Shown: positions 24,014 to 37,443, numbered from the stretch's first letter. The stretch is 57,494 bases of DNA from Bacteroidales bacterium (GCA_017540505.1 JAFYAW010000003.1:1-57494); one strand, 5' to 3'. Notes: generated by a model not told the origin, from the sequence alone. Made by a program: numbers and translations.

Positions 24014-25420
24014 CTAATTAAGAATGTGTAATAGTTTGATTTGGTCTTCCAAGTCGTTTTCCATCACGTTTCTCTTGATGATTTTCTTGTCTTTGTCCAG
24101 AATGAACATGTAGGGGATGGCTCGGGTGTCGTACAACGCTTTGTCGGTGATGCTCTGGTCGAAGTTCCAGCCGTGCAGGTAGTTGGGGTTGGCTTCCGGC
24201 GAATGGATGTAGTTGTTCCAGATTTCGTTTTCATCTTCAAAATAGACGGTGAGCACTTTCAGTCTGCCGCTAGCGATGGCTTTGTTAAGGAAAGGGAAGT
24301 CTGCCATCATTTTCCGTACCCGTTGGCAGGTGGGGCAGGTGGGATGCTGAAGGTAGAGCAGAAGATATTCGCTTTGGATGTCATAGAGGGTTGTCGTGTC
24401 GCCGGTGCTGGTCACGATGCGGAAGTTGTTGGCCCGCTCGCCCTCGTTGTTCTTGTCAATGGCATTCAGCTCATAGGTGTAATGCCGCTTGTTGAGGTCG
24501 GAGATACCTTTGGTGGTGAGCATGTCCTTGAGCATGGCAATGTACACGCGCTCAATACGATAGGGTGATGCATGGTCGCCGAAGACTTTCTCTATCTCTT
24601 CAAAGAAGATACGATGGGAGGTTGGGTCGGCTTTGGATGCACGGAAGGCGGACAGGATGGCGGAGTCTATAATGGGACGGTTCCATTGCTGCATCAGCAG
24701 CGACTGGAATTCTTGTATTTTGGAGTCGCCTAGGGGGGTGTTGAAGATACGGGGATCCTCCCACGGGAAGTTGTCGAAGTAGTGCATTGTGTAGTATTCC
24801 ATCATCTTGTAGCGGTTGTTGATTATGTCTTCCGGCGGTGTTTGGATTTCAGTGGATATTCGGATGATGGAGGCTAAAAGCGTGCCTTTGTTGGTGGCTG
24901 CCATCTGAGCTTGGTACTCTTTTTGGGCTTTCTGGATGCGTTTTGCCTTGACGTTCAACGAGTCCACCAGTGTCTTCAACATGTATTGCGGCATGCTTCG
25001 CTGGGCATCTTGATACTCTCGATTAAGAGCCCCCATTTGTTGTTCGAAATTATGCATCTGCTTAAGATACAGCGCGTATTGTTCGTTTTCAGGACTTCCG
25101 GAAAACTGGATTTCCTGTTCTCCTATGGTGACGTTGAAATTTTGGTTTTTTGAGGATGAGAGGATGAAGGCGCCTGTCATGGAACTGTCGCAAAGGATGA
25201 AGTACATCCCTGGGTCCAGTGCCGTTTTGTTTTTGAATACCAGCGTTTTAGAATAGGGGAGGGTTGAGAGTGTGTAATAGCTGGTGTCGGCCTGATACCC
25301 TTGAATTATGACCGTTTTGTAGTTCTGGGGTGTGTTGAATTGGATGGAAATGTTGGCCTGTCCGAAACAATTTCCGAAAGTGATGAGGAAAACTATAAAA
25401 TAGAATAGTCTTTTATGCAT
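24014..25420 (-). CDS. Secreted thioredoxin-fold protein, paralogue A
   Basis: Same architecture and length (468 residues) as the downstream paralogue: signal peptide ending CFGQ, beta domain with YFILCDSSMTGAFILSSSK, helical middle (MPQYMLKTLVDSLNVKAKRI, matching LPQYMLRSIVDSLTVRAQRI in the paralogue), and a thioredoxin-like C-terminus with CPTC (HPTCPTCQRV) and ARAIPYMFILDKDK. The two share long aligned stretches, so they arose by tandem duplication. It starts 11 bases before the end of the NAD(P)HX gene and may be the second gene of that transcript. Confidence 0.85.
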   Translation of the reverse strand: MHKRLFYFIVFLITFGNCFGQANISIQFNTPQNYKTVIIQGYQADTSYYTLSTLPYSKTLVFKNKTALDPGMYFILCDSSMTGAFILSSSKNQNFNVTIGEQEIQFSGSPENEQYALYLKQMHNFEQQMGALNREYQDAQRSMPQYMLKTLVDSLNVKAKRIQKAQKEYQAQMAATNKGTLLASIIRISTEIQTPPEDIINNRYKMMEYYTMHYFDNFPWEDPRIFNTPLGDSKIQEFQSLLMQQWNRPIIDSAILSAFRASKADPTSHRIFFEEIEKVFGDHASPYRIERVYIAMLKDMLTTKGISDLNKRHYTYELNAIDKNNEGERANNFRIVTSTGDTTTLYDIQSEYLLLYLQHPTCPTCQRVRKMMADFPFLNKAIASGRLKVLTVYFEDENEIWNNYIHSPEANPNYLHGWNFDQSITDKALYDTRAIPYMFILDKDKKIIKRNVMENDLEDQIKLLHILN

Positions 25421-25431
25421 ATCGTAAGGTG

Positions 25432-27015
25432 TTAAAGTTCTTTATCTTGGCTGATGTAGGAAAATGCTTTCCCGAAATAACGGGGCAGGTCAGAGGCGAT
25501 GAGCGAGGCCGGGTGGTTTTCTTGAGCGTAGAGGTCGCCGGCGAGACCGTGGATGTGAACGCCAAGGAGTGCGGTGGCCGCTGGCGAATAGCCTTGGGCC
25601 AGCAGGGCTAACAGCAGGCCGGTGAGCACGTCGCCGGAACCAGCGGTGGCCATGCCCTCATTGCCCGTGGTGTTGTAGAATTGATGGCCGTCGGGCATGC
25701 TGATGAGGGTGTGATGGCCTTTCAGGATGAGTATAATATTGTATTTTTGGGCGAAGACTTTGGCTTTTTCGGCTCTGTCGAAGCTGTCGGTGGAGGGCCC
25801 TGCCAAGCGCTCGAATTCCTTGAGGTGCGGTGTCAGGATGCTGTTGGCTGGCAAATAGGGGAGCCAGGCCTTGTTTTCGGATAGTATGTTTAGCGCATCC
25901 GCGTCAATGATAAGCGGTGATTGGACACTGTCTATCACGTCTTTGAGGACGGAAACCGTCTGTGCGTCGTGGCCCAGTCCGGGCCCGATGGCGATGGTGC
26001 GGATGTCCGTTTGCAAGGTGTCCCATTGGATGTTGCTGACGTGGTGGTCGTTGTTGTCCCGATGCAGGATGGCTTCCGGAAGTACGGCGGGGATGACTTG
26101 TGCGGCGAGGGCGGCGGTGTGTACTGTCACCTTGCCGATGCCTCCGCGAAGGGCGGCAGTGGCGGCCAAGATGGCGGCTCCGGGCATGTCGGCACTGCCG
26201 GCCACCAAAAGGCCGTGTCCGAAAGTGCCTTTGTGGGCAAAGGGGGTGTCGGAACGGAACAGCATCCGTGCGATCTCACGCGTGATGAACTCTTTACACC
26301 ATAGTAGGTCCGGTGGCACGCGCATGCCAATATCCATGATTTCGACGTTTCCGCAGAAAGGGTATGCTTCCGGATGGAAGAACACTTCCTTGGGGAATTG
26401 CATGGTCAAGGTAGTCTGCGCCATGACTATGTTGTCAAATGTCGGCACGGCGCGGTCAGCGTAGAGCCCGGAAGGGATGTCAATGGCGATGGTGTGGGCG
26501 TTCGATGCGTTGATGGCACTGATGGCTTCAGCATAAAGCCCGCCGACGGGCTTGTTCAGTCCGATGCCGAAAAGCGCGTCCACTATAAGGGCGTTTTCTG
26601 GGATTTCTATGGAGTTTTGAGGATCGAAGATACTCGAATAGGCATGTTGGTTGCTTTGGACAAGGTCATCCCAACGTTGTTGGTTGATGCGCATGTCGTC
26701 TGTGGTCCGGGAGTTTTCCTCCTGACACAGAATGACATGGATGTTGCAGGTTTGTAGGCTGGCGTATAGTAACTGTCGGGCAATCACAAGCCCGTCGCCG
26801 CCGTTGTTCCCCGGTCCGCAGAAGATGTAGATGTCCGGAATGTGCGTGACGGGGAATGTGGCGAGGATGTGTCGGGCGCATGCCGTACCCGCCCGCTCCA
26901 TCAGGTCGGTGGATGAAACCGGTTCGTGGAGCATCGTATATTGCTCGCATTGTCGGATGGCTTCCGCTGACAGGATGCAGGGTGGCTGTTGCAGTTGTTT
27001 TTCTCTCATATCCAT
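25432..27015 (-). CDS. nnr: Bifunctional NAD(P)HX epimerase/dehydratase
   Basis: The protein has about 527 residues. The N-terminal half (about 15-215) is the NnrE epimerase with GPGNNGGDGLVIAR and VDALFGIGLNKPV. The C-terminal half (about 235-520) is the ADP-dependent NnrD dehydratase of the ribokinase-like superfamily, with KGTFGHGLLVAGS, GPGLGHD, LTPHLKEFERL and the catalytic ATAGSGDVLTG. It repairs hydrated NADH/NADPH in the cytoplasm. Two ATGs are possible, 27015 and 27009; the promoter box at 27024-27031 lies so close that either gives an almost leaderless message. Confidence 0.92.
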   Translation of the reverse strand: MDMREKQLQQPPCILSAEAIRQCEQYTMLHEPVSSTDLMERAGTACARHILATFPVTHIPDIYIFCGPGNNGGDGLVIARQLLYASLQTCNIHVILCQEENSRTTDDMRINQQRWDDLVQSNQHAYSSIFDPQNSIEIPENALIVDALFGIGLNKPVGGLYAEAISAINASNAHTIAIDIPSGLYADRAVPTFDNIVMAQTTLTMQFPKEVFFHPEAYPFCGNVEIMDIGMRVPPDLLWCKEFITREIARMLFRSDTPFAHKGTFGHGLLVAGSADMPGAAILAATAALRGGIGKVTVHTAALAAQVIPAVLPEAILHRDNNDHHVSNIQWDTLQTDIRTIAIGPGLGHDAQTVSVLKDVIDSVQSPLIIDADALNILSENKAWLPYLPANSILTPHLKEFERLAGPSTDSFDRAEKAKVFAQKYNIILILKGHHTLISMPDGHQFYNTTGNEGMATAGSGDVLTGLLLALLAQGYSPAATALLGVHIHGLAGDLYAQENHPASLIASDLPRYFGKAFSYISQDKEL

Positions 27016-27023
27016 AAAGCCTG

Positions 27024-27031
27024 CAAAAGTA
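27024..27031 (-). promoter_or_regulatory. Promoter (-7 box TACTTTTG, minus strand) of nnr
   Basis: CAAAAGTA on the plus strand reads TACTTTTG, followed by CAGG, on the minus strand. The ATG at 27015 follows only 8 bases after the box. The box also lies just downstream of the radC stop codon. Confidence 0.6.
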
Positions 27032-27037
27032 CATTTT

Positions 27038-27745
27038 TTATAATAAATTGTTCTCCACAAAACTGAAGTATCTGCTTTTATGTATAATGACATGATCCAT
27101 CAGCTGGATATTGAAGATGCTGGCCGCTTGTTGGATTTGTCGGGTGAGCTGGATGTCGCTCTGGCTCGGTTTGACGGATCCTGATGGGTGGTTGTGGCAT
27201 AGGATGATGGCGGTGGCATCCTGCATGATGGCCTGCTGGAGGATGATTCGTACATCGACGAGCGTGCTTGTCACGCCGCCTTTCCCGATTTGGCATACGT
27301 TGAGGATGTGCGTGGCGGCGTTGAGCAGGATGACCCAGAACTCTTCGTGTTTCAGGTGCGCGTTCCGTGTCTGCATGATCTTGACAATGTCCGAAGAGTC
27401 GTGGATCCGCTGCCGCTCGCCCACATTTTCCGCCTGCATACGTCTCCCGATTTCAAAGGCGGTGAGGATGGAGATGGCTTTTGCCGTTCCGATGCCTTTG
27501 ATGTCGGTGAGCTGTTGTAGGGAAAGGTCCGAAACGTTGTTGAGTTTGTTGTCGCAGCTGTTGAGCAGGCGTTTGGCCAGATCCACCGCATTGTCCGTGG
27601 CATTGCCCGTGCGGAGCAGGATGGCTATCAGCTCGGCGTTGGAAAGGGCGGAGGCTCCATTTGTGGCGAATTTTTCCCGGGGACGGTCCTCTTCGCTCCA
27701 GTCCGGAATGGTGAGCCGATCGGCAGATTCGCTCGCTTTCATCAA
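27038..27745 (-). CDS. radC: RadC-family JAB-domain protein
   Basis: The 235 residues have an N-terminal helix-hairpin-helix-like domain (LSNAELIAILLRTG; LTDIKGIGTAKAISIL) and a C-terminal JAB/MPN metalloprotease-like domain with the metal motif HNHPSGSVKPSQSD. The family is widespread (also called YsxA/RadC); a role in DNA repair is doubtful and its substrate is unknown. Its start overlaps the DUF58 gene stop by 4 bases, so the two are translationally coupled. All key metal ligands are intact. Confidence 0.92.
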   Translation of the reverse strand: MMKASESADRLTIPDWSEEDRPREKFATNGASALSNAELIAILLRTGNATDNAVDLAKRLLNSCDNKLNNVSDLSLQQLTDIKGIGTAKAISILTAFEIGRRMQAENVGERQRIHDSSDIVKIMQTRNAHLKHEEFWVILLNAATHILNVCQIGKGGVTSTLVDVRIILQQAIMQDATAIILCHNHPSGSVKPSQSDIQLTRQIQQAASIFNIQLMDHVIIHKSRYFSFVENNLL

Positions 27746-28677
27746 ACGGTGTGTGCGCGCTTCAGCAGGTAGGGTAGGAGGATCTGGTCAAAACCCTGGG
27801 TGATGTCTGCCGGGATGACGTCGATCTGGTATTGCCCGCATTTGACCTTGATCTCGTGGAAGAAGTCGTGGATGGTATTCTGGTAGAACTCGCGTATGTT
27901 GTTGGCATGGACCTTGATTTCACGTCCGGTCTCCATGTCCACGAATTTGTACAACCGGTTCTCGAAGGCGAAGTCGTATTCGAGGCTTTTGTCGAAGGTA
28001 TGGAACAGCAGCACCTCGTGCTTGTTGTGTCGAAGGTGTCCCAATGCCAGCATCAGCTCGTCCAGATTCCGTTGGCTTTCCAGCATATCGCTGAAGATGA
28101 TCACCAAGGAACGGCGGTGGATTTGTTCGGCAATCTGATGGAGCGTGTCGGTGACCAAAGAGTTCCGATGAACGTCCTGCCCGATGGGTTGGAGTATCTT
28201 TTCCAATTCGCGGTAGATCATCTTCTGATGGGCATCCCCGCCCCGTGCGTGGGTGTGCAGCTCCAGCTTGTCGGAGAACACGCTCAACCCCACCGCGTCC
28301 CGCTGGCTCTTGAAGATCTGCATCAGCACCGCTGCAGCATAGACGGCGAAGAATATCTTGTTGGGTGAGGCCAGGGAGTACTTCTCCCGGATGGGGAAGT
28401 ACATGGAGGAGGAGTTGTCGATGATGAGGTGGCATCGGAGGTTGGTCTCCTCCTCGTAGCGTTTCACGAACAGCTTGTCCGTGCGGGCGTACAACTTCCA
28501 GTCGATATGGCGAATGGGTTCCCCCGTGTTGTACTGGCGGTGCTCGGCGAACTCCACCGAGAATCCGTGCATGGGGCTCCGGTGCAACCCGGTGATGAAG
28601 CCTTCCACCACTTGCTTGGCAACAAATTCAACGTGGTCGTATTGAGTGATTTTCGTCAGATCTATCGTATAAGCCAT
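27742..28677 (-). CDS. DUF58 (vWA-like) protein
   Basis: The 311 residues carry the DUF58 core: RHIDWKLYARTDKLFVKRYEEE, then a von Willebrand A-like domain with a MIDAS-type DNSSSM near residue 90 and IIFSDMLES later. DUF58 proteins usually stand beside MoxR ATPases in complexes that mature other proteins, but no MoxR gene is in view here. The start at 28677 agrees with a promoter box 20 bases upstream; the frame continues upstream into that promoter and was not used. It is coupled to radC. Confidence 0.88.
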   Translation of the reverse strand: MAYTIDLTKITQYDHVEFVAKQVVEGFITGLHRSPMHGFSVEFAEHRQYNTGEPIRHIDWKLYARTDKLFVKRYEEETNLRCHLIIDNSSSMYFPIREKYSLASPNKIFFAVYAAAVLMQIFKSQRDAVGLSVFSDKLELHTHARGGDAHQKMIYRELEKILQPIGQDVHRNSLVTDTLHQIAEQIHRRSLVIIFSDMLESQRNLDELMLALGHLRHNKHEVLLFHTFDKSLEYDFAFENRLYKFVDMETGREIKVHANNIREFYQNTIHDFFHEIKVKCGQYQIDVIPADITQGFDQILLPYLLKRAHTV

Positions 28678-28696
28678 GTCCTCTTCATTTTGGCGG

Positions 28697-28704
28697 CAAA
28701 GGTA
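28697..28704 (-). promoter_or_regulatory. Promoter (-7 box TACCTTTG, minus strand) of the DUF58-radC pair
   Basis: CAAAGGTA on the plus strand reads TACCTTTG, followed by CCGCC, on the minus strand, 20 bases before the ATG at 28677. It lies in the short gap downstream of the 28732 stop codon. Confidence 0.65.
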
Positions 28705-28731
28705 CACATTTTTTTGTTGGCACTTATCATT

Positions 28732-30393
28732 TTAGTGATTTTGGGTGAAACGCACCCACTCCTGTTCGAAGTCTGCCCTGAAACGGAAACTGTAAGGATC
28801 GTCTTCAAAAATGTGGTCGAGGTCGTAGAAAATGGGAGCCTTACCCTTCTCGTATAAAAGAATGCCTGCATCATCGGAGAATCCGACTGATAGGATGTTA
28901 GAGCGTGGATTCCGGACGCTCCGACGGCCGGCCAGGAAGTAAAGCCCGAAGGGCCTTTCCAGATACTGCCTGATGTTCTTTGCCATCTCCCGCTGTTGCA
29001 AGGCTCCCGGTATGTAATCATGAAGTATGCCGATGTGAATGAGTTTCGAATCCGTTGCGTTGAGCCGTCCGAGCAGGACTTTCATGCAGGCGGAACAGGA
29101 TAATGCTTTGGTGACCAGAAAAACATTCTTCTGCGTAGGCAGGTCCTGAAGCGACAGAAGATGCCGTTCCTCATCGTATAGGATGGCTCGTGTTTCCGGT
29201 CGGCTGTTTTTGTGACGCATTGTTCTGATCTTGATGATGGGTTCGTTCCGCTTGAAGAACTCCTCCTGTCGGAGATGGTACTCCGCCGGCGAAAGACCCG
29301 TCCAGCTTACGGTGCTTTCAGCACAAATCTCTATCAACAGGTCGTTCCAGCTGATACGGGCCTTGTCCACGTCGGATTCAAATAGGAAGAAAGGAAACCG
29401 CTCCCCACCGTACACATCCCGACAGGTGTCTTTTTTTTGGAACAGACAGGTGTTCCCAGATGGATCAAGATAGGCGTATTGCAGGTGCGATTTCCTTGTT
29501 GTCGTGTCGTATTGTGTGTAGTATAGCAGATGCCCCCCGCCAATGGGAAAGTCATACTTCGGATAGGAATACTGCCAGATTTCATTCATGGTGGCGCGAA
29601 TCCGCTCGATACCGTACGGTACGGAAAGAGATTTGCGAATATATTCATCTTCAAAGGGATGCCAGTTGGGAATGTCGAAGACGATGTCTTGGACCCAGGA
29701 GCCATCCAGCCCGTACTGGTGGAGTAGGGGGAATCGTGTGCTTAGGAAGTAAACATACTGTTGGTCGTGGAAAAGATAACGGTTTGGACTCGCTTGGACA
29801 ACGTGAGGCGCTTCGTAGGATAGTACTCGCACAAGCTCCTCTTGTCCCCCGCGGAGCGGACGATGAAACCATTTGTACCCCGTATCATGCTCTTCTTCAA
29901 AATAATGAAGCGTGTCATGGAAGATGTATGCTGCCTTGATGTTGGGATGTTGGTACATGGTGTCGAACGTCACAGTGTCCGACTCTCCCCGATGATAGAG
30001 GATAATCTGGTCCTGTGTTGAAACCACGACCCTGTCTGGGTATATGCTGAAATCGTGGATCCAGTACTTGCCGGCAGTCTCCTCCTTTTTTTTAACCGTT
30101 TGGGGTAAAGGAATAAGAATGGAAGATGTCACAAAATTGTCCAAACGAATGCTATGGATGACGGCTGTGTAATTGCGCGTTGCCTGTTGGTACGATGTCA
30201 TGTCCGTGTAGTAGAACGTACCGTCGCTCACCCTGTATTTCAGATGCGAGAGGTCGGAAGGCAATGCGCCAGCCCCCAGAACTACAGCCGTGTCCCACTC
30301 AAAAAGGGTGCCAATCCATGGCTGGCATCGGATGGTTGTACAAACCAGGATGCCGATTGTCGTAAGGATTATTCTGTGCGGTTTCATCGTCAT
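28732..30393 (-). CDS. Secreted propeller-like protein with C-terminal redox-type CxxC domain
   Basis: These 553 residues have a signal peptide (about 1-23, MKPHRIILTTIGILVCTTIR). A long beta-rich middle (about 40-370) reads like a propeller. A C-terminal domain contains CSAC in VTKALSCSACMKVLLGRL, placed like the active site of thioredoxin-fold proteins, followed by SVGFSDDAGILLYEKGKAP. The CxxC domain suggests a link with the thioredoxin-like pair at 22601-25420, but the rest is unrelated. It follows a small secreted protein gene by 12 bases, probably in one transcript. An ATG two codons later (30387) is an equal start candidate. Confidence 0.72.
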   Translation of the reverse strand: MTMKPHRIILTTIGILVCTTIRCQPWIGTLFEWDTAVVLGAGALPSDLSHLKYRVSDGTFYYTDMTSYQQATRNYTAVIHSIRLDNFVTSSILIPLPQTVKKKEETAGKYWIHDFSIYPDRVVVSTQDQIILYHRGESDTVTFDTMYQHPNIKAAYIFHDTLHYFEEEHDTGYKWFHRPLRGGQEELVRVLSYEAPHVVQASPNRYLFHDQQYVYFLSTRFPLLHQYGLDGSWVQDIVFDIPNWHPFEDEYIRKSLSVPYGIERIRATMNEIWQYSYPKYDFPIGGGHLLYYTQYDTTTRKSHLQYAYLDPSGNTCLFQKKDTCRDVYGGERFPFFLFESDVDKARISWNDLLIEICAESTVSWTGLSPAEYHLRQEEFFKRNEPIIKIRTMRHKNSRPETRAILYDEERHLLSLQDLPTQKNVFLVTKALSCSACMKVLLGRLNATDSKLIHIGILHDYIPGALQQREMAKNIRQYLERPFGLYFLAGRRSVRNPRSNILSVGFSDDAGILLYEKGKAPIFYDLDHIFEDDPYSFRFRADFEQEWVRFTQNH

Positions 30394-30405
30394 GTCGCTT
30401 TGGAA

Positions 30406-30891
30406 TTACGGAATTCGAAGGCTTAGGGGTGTCACATAGATGTACATGGTGCATCCACCGCGCGAGTCGTACTGCCAACTGCCCTTCACCGCGTATGTCT
30501 CCGTGCCGCGACCGGCCTGGATGGCTATTTTCTTGGATTGAGAGCCTCGCGTGCACCCGTTAGATGCCTCCCGCTCACTAATCTCAATGATTTGGTTGAT
30601 GACATCGGCAAACATAGGACTGAGGTTGGGATTGCCAATCGCGCCTTGCGAACAAAGCGAAAGAGCGTTGTTTCTCGGTACACGGCAGGAACTGTAACCA
30701 GAACCGGTGCAGTCCAGCGTGGCCGGATGCTCTTCGTCCTGCGCCGGCGTGTACAGGATGTCATTGTAGAGGTTGAGGAAAGCCCACGGACCTCCGTTGC
30801 TCTTGTGGATGATAATGGTGGGCAGTTCTCCCGTCGCCCAAACGGAGCATGCCAAAAACATGGCTCCGAAAAGTAAAAGTACTCGTTTCAT
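30406..30891 (-). CDS. Small secreted protein of unknown function
   Basis: The 161 residues have a signal peptide (MKRVLLLFGAMFLACSVWA). The mature part has several Cys, of which DCTGSGYSSCRV and NGCTRG are close together, so disulfides are likely. No family is recognised. It is the first gene of a leftward pair with 28732-30393. Its promoter appears to lie about 200 bases upstream (31095-31102), leaving a long leader. Confidence 0.7.
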   Translation of the reverse strand: MKRVLLLFGAMFLACSVWATGELPTIIIHKSNGGPWAFLNLYNDILYTPAQDEEHPATLDCTGSGYSSCRVPRNNALSLCSQGAIGNPNLSPMFADVINQIIEISEREASNGCTRGSQSKKIAIQAGRGTETYAVKGSWQYDSRGGCTMYIYVTPLSLRIP

Positions 30892-31094
30892 TTTTCTGTT
30901 TTTTTCGTTTTTGATTCTTTTAATAATGGTTTCTCCTGTTTCGTGGATGCGGCCTCCGCCTTTTACGCCCCGATTCTTGCCCCTTGGACTTGTCTCGGAG
31001 TGGTTCGATCTCTGTAGGCTTCCTTTCTTTTTCCTGTCATGCTCTCGTCCTACTTGGGATTGCCAGCCCTTCGTCGTCTCTCTTGAACACGCCG

Positions 31095-31102
31095 CAAATA
31101 TA
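31095..31102 (-). promoter_or_regulatory. Promoter (-7 box TATATTTG, minus strand) with long leader
   Basis: CAAATATA on the plus strand reads TATATTTG, followed by CGGC, on the minus strand, with TTGAC about 22 bases upstream (31127-31123). The first start codon downstream is at 30891, giving a leader of roughly 195 bases. Confidence 0.65.
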
Positions 31103-31279
31103 CAACCACCCCTTACCCCTTGTCAAGAGTAAAATGAAAATTTTTTCATTGTGATTTACAATAAGTTAAAAATTCACTATTTCAAAATTAACAATCAATT
31201 GTTAAGATTGTAATTTGATTTCGGAGAAATTTGGCCTAAACACGTCATATTTGAACAAGGCGGATAACGGATTATTCCG

Positions 31280-31287
31280 TATCTTTG
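31280..31287 (+). promoter_or_regulatory. Promoter (-7 box TATCTTTG) of the M3 peptidase
   Basis: TATCTTTG is followed by CCGCC, 46 bases before the ATG at 31334. A TTTG at 31250-31253 is slightly far (26 bases) for the usual -33 spacing. Confidence 0.65.
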
Positions 31288-31333
31288 CCGCCGTAATCCG
31301 AGGGATGAATTATACAATAAAACATTATACAAT

Positions 31334-35532
<4,199 letters not shown>

Positions 35533-35570
35533 GAACTCTCACCACCCGTTAAACCCTCTTGTTTTTTTTG

Positions 35571-35578
35571 TATTTTTG
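35571..35578 (+). promoter_or_regulatory. Promoter (-7 box TATTTTTG) of the heptose-7-phosphate kinase gene
   Basis: TATTTTTG is followed by CAGCCC, 19 bases before the ATG at 35598 and 38 bases after the ligA stop. Confidence 0.6.
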
Positions 35579-35597
35579 CAGCCCAAAATTTTTTGTT

Positions 35598-36608
35598 ATG
35601 GATATGGATAAAATCAACGAGGTCTTCGACCAGTTCCGCAACACGAACGTGTTGGTTATCGGCGATGTGATGATTGACTGCTACATCACCGGCAAGGTGA
35701 CGCGCATCAGCCCCGAGGCGCCGGTTCCCATCGTCAACGCGCAAAGCCGTACCTACCGGCTTGGCGGTGCTGCCAACGTGGCCCTCAACCTCAAATCGCT
35801 CGGTGCCCACCCGATTCTCTGTTCGGTGATCGGCAGCGATAATAAAGCCAAGGTCTTCTATGACCTGATGGAGGATTGTGATCTGGATTCCGTGGGTCTG
35901 GTTCCCATGTACGGCCGTCGCACGACGGTGAAATACCGCATCATCGGCAACAACGCCCATATCGTGCGCGTGGATGACGAGCGCGACGAGCAGCTGAAAG
36001 AGCGCGAGAAACGCCAGCTGATCACCACGGTGGAGCAGCTCATAGACCATCATTCCATTGATGCGTTGATTTTTGAGGACTATGACAAGGGCCTTTTCTC
36101 CAAAGACCTGATTCAGGAGATTATCAATTTTGCCCATAAGAAGAATATCTTCATTGCTGTGGATCCTAAGAAACGGAATTTCAACAACTATTCCAACGTC
36201 GATTTGTTCAAGCCTAACTTGAAGGAATTGACCACCGGTCTTAATCTTGAGGATAATGTGGAGCTTACGTTGGAGGATATTCACGACATCGCGAAGAAAT
36301 TCGCCGCTGAAAAGAAAATTGGCAAGGTGATGATCACCATGTCGGCCAAGGGCATCGCATTCTACGACAGCAGCAATGGGCATTTCCATCACCAGAAGGC
36401 TTTCAAGCGCCGTGTGAGCGATGTGTCTGGCGCGGGCGACACGGTCATTTCGGTGGCCACCCTCTTCCTGCTCAAGGGCGAATCGGTGGAGCTGACCAGC
36501 CTGGCCTCCAATTTGGCCGGCGGCCTTGTGTGCGAATATGTGGGTGTGGTCCCCGTTAATGTGGCCCAGTTGAAAAACGAGATTCTGAAGAATCAGCCCG
36601 CTGAATAA
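35598..36608 (+). CDS. rfaE1: D-glycero-beta-D-manno-heptose-7-phosphate kinase (PfkB family)
   Basis: This 336-residue ribokinase-fold protein matches the kinase half of HldE: VIGDVMIDCYITGKVTRISPEAPVP at the N-terminus, RLGGAANVALNLKSLGA, VDPKKRNF, PNLKELTTGL, and the catalytic DVSGAGDTVISV. The adenylyltransferase half of HldE is absent, so it is the single-domain RfaE1 type. It makes heptose-1,7-bisphosphate for lipopolysaccharide inner core. The ATG at 35598 follows a promoter box; an earlier in-frame start would lie in that promoter. porT follows after 52 bases. Confidence 0.88.
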   Translation: MDMDKINEVFDQFRNTNVLVIGDVMIDCYITGKVTRISPEAPVPIVNAQSRTYRLGGAANVALNLKSLGAHPILCSVIGSDNKAKVFYDLMEDCDLDSVGLVPMYGRRTTVKYRIIGNNAHIVRVDDERDEQLKEREKRQLITTVEQLIDHHSIDALIFEDYDKGLFSKDLIQEIINFAHKKNIFIAVDPKKRNFNNYSNVDLFKPNLKELTTGLNLEDNVELTLEDIHDIAKKFAAEKKIGKVMITMSAKGIAFYDSSNGHFHHQKAFKRRVSDVSGAGDTVISVATLFLLKGESVELTSLASNLAGGLVCEYVGVVPVNVAQLKNEILKNQPAE

Positions 36609-36660
36609 TAAAACGCACACATTTCCGTTAGGCTATTGTGTTGAAAATTATTGAGATTAG

Positions 36661-37443
36661 ATGAAATCCTTGCAAAAATTCCTGCTGTTGGCGATGCTGG
36701 TGTGTGTCACATCGGCATCTTACGCCCAGTCCAAGGTCTTTGGCGTGCCCAACCTGCAGAAATATGACACCCGGCGATTCCATTTTGGAATCCTGCTGGG
36801 CGGCTCCAGCCTGAACTACTATTCCAAGGTCAATCCCGATCTGACAGATTACCCCTACAGCATTGTGGAAACGAAAGGCGGTCTGGCCTTCAATATCGGC
36901 ATCGTCACGGATATGCGGATGGGCAAGTATTTCGACTTGCGATTGATTCCTGCTATTACTGTGGGAGACCCGGTAGTGGTTTATTACAAAGCAAATTACG
37001 AACTTATTGACCAACCCCGCACCCAACATGTCTTTCTGGATATTCCGTTGCTGCTCAAGTTCAAGAGCTCCCGTATGGCCAACAATATTCGGGCCTACGT
37101 CATCGGCGGTGCCCAGTACAGCCTTGACATGACCTCCAACGCCAAATACAATAAGGAGAATCACCAGAATACAAAGAGTTCGTTCGTGATGAAGGCTGGA
37201 CGTGATGAGGATAAAATATACCTGAACACGAAATTCCACGATTTCCTTGGTGTGGCTGGCGTAGGCTTCGATTTCTACTGTACCTATTTCAAACTCGCTG
37301 TGGAGCTTAAGATGTCGTTCGGGCTCCGCAACCTGCTGATCACGGATCCATCACGATATCCATCGTATGTGGATCTCCAATATGTGGAATCGTTACAATA
37401 TCTGAAATCCAGAAATTTCCAATTATCTATTACTTTTGAATAA
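36661..37443 (+). CDS. porT: PorT-family type IX secretion protein
   Basis: The 260 residues include a signal peptide (1-22, ending SYAQ) followed by an outer-membrane beta-barrel. The start of the mature part (NLQKYDTRRFHFGILLGG) and the closing strand (YLKSRNFQLSITFE) are characteristic of PorT. In Porphyromonas and Flavobacterium PorT is needed for T9SS export. The T9SS-tailed protein at the left edge of the window is a likely client. It sits 2 bases before glyQS, an arrangement that would link its expression with a translation gene. Confidence 0.88.
   Translation: MKSLQKFLLLAMLVCVTSASYAQSKVFGVPNLQKYDTRRFHFGILLGGSSLNYYSKVNPDLTDYPYSIVETKGGLAFNIGIVTDMRMGKYFDLRLIPAITVGDPVVVYYKANYELIDQPRTQHVFLDIPLLLKFKSSRMANNIRAYVIGGAQYSLDMTSNAKYNKENHQNTKSSFVMKAGRDEDKIYLNTKFHDFLGVAGVGFDFYCTYFKLAVELKMSFGLRNLLITDPSRYPSYVDLQYVESLQYLKSRNFQLSITFE

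Larger units (their letters stand above)
30892..31333. other. Intergenic region with two divergent promoters
   Basis: The 442 bases separate two divergent transcripts. The left half (30892-31094) would be the long leader of the leftward pair; I see no convincing riboswitch fold in it. The right half is AT-rich and ends in the promoter of the M3 peptidase. Open frames here lack family features and are not called. Confidence 0.6.
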
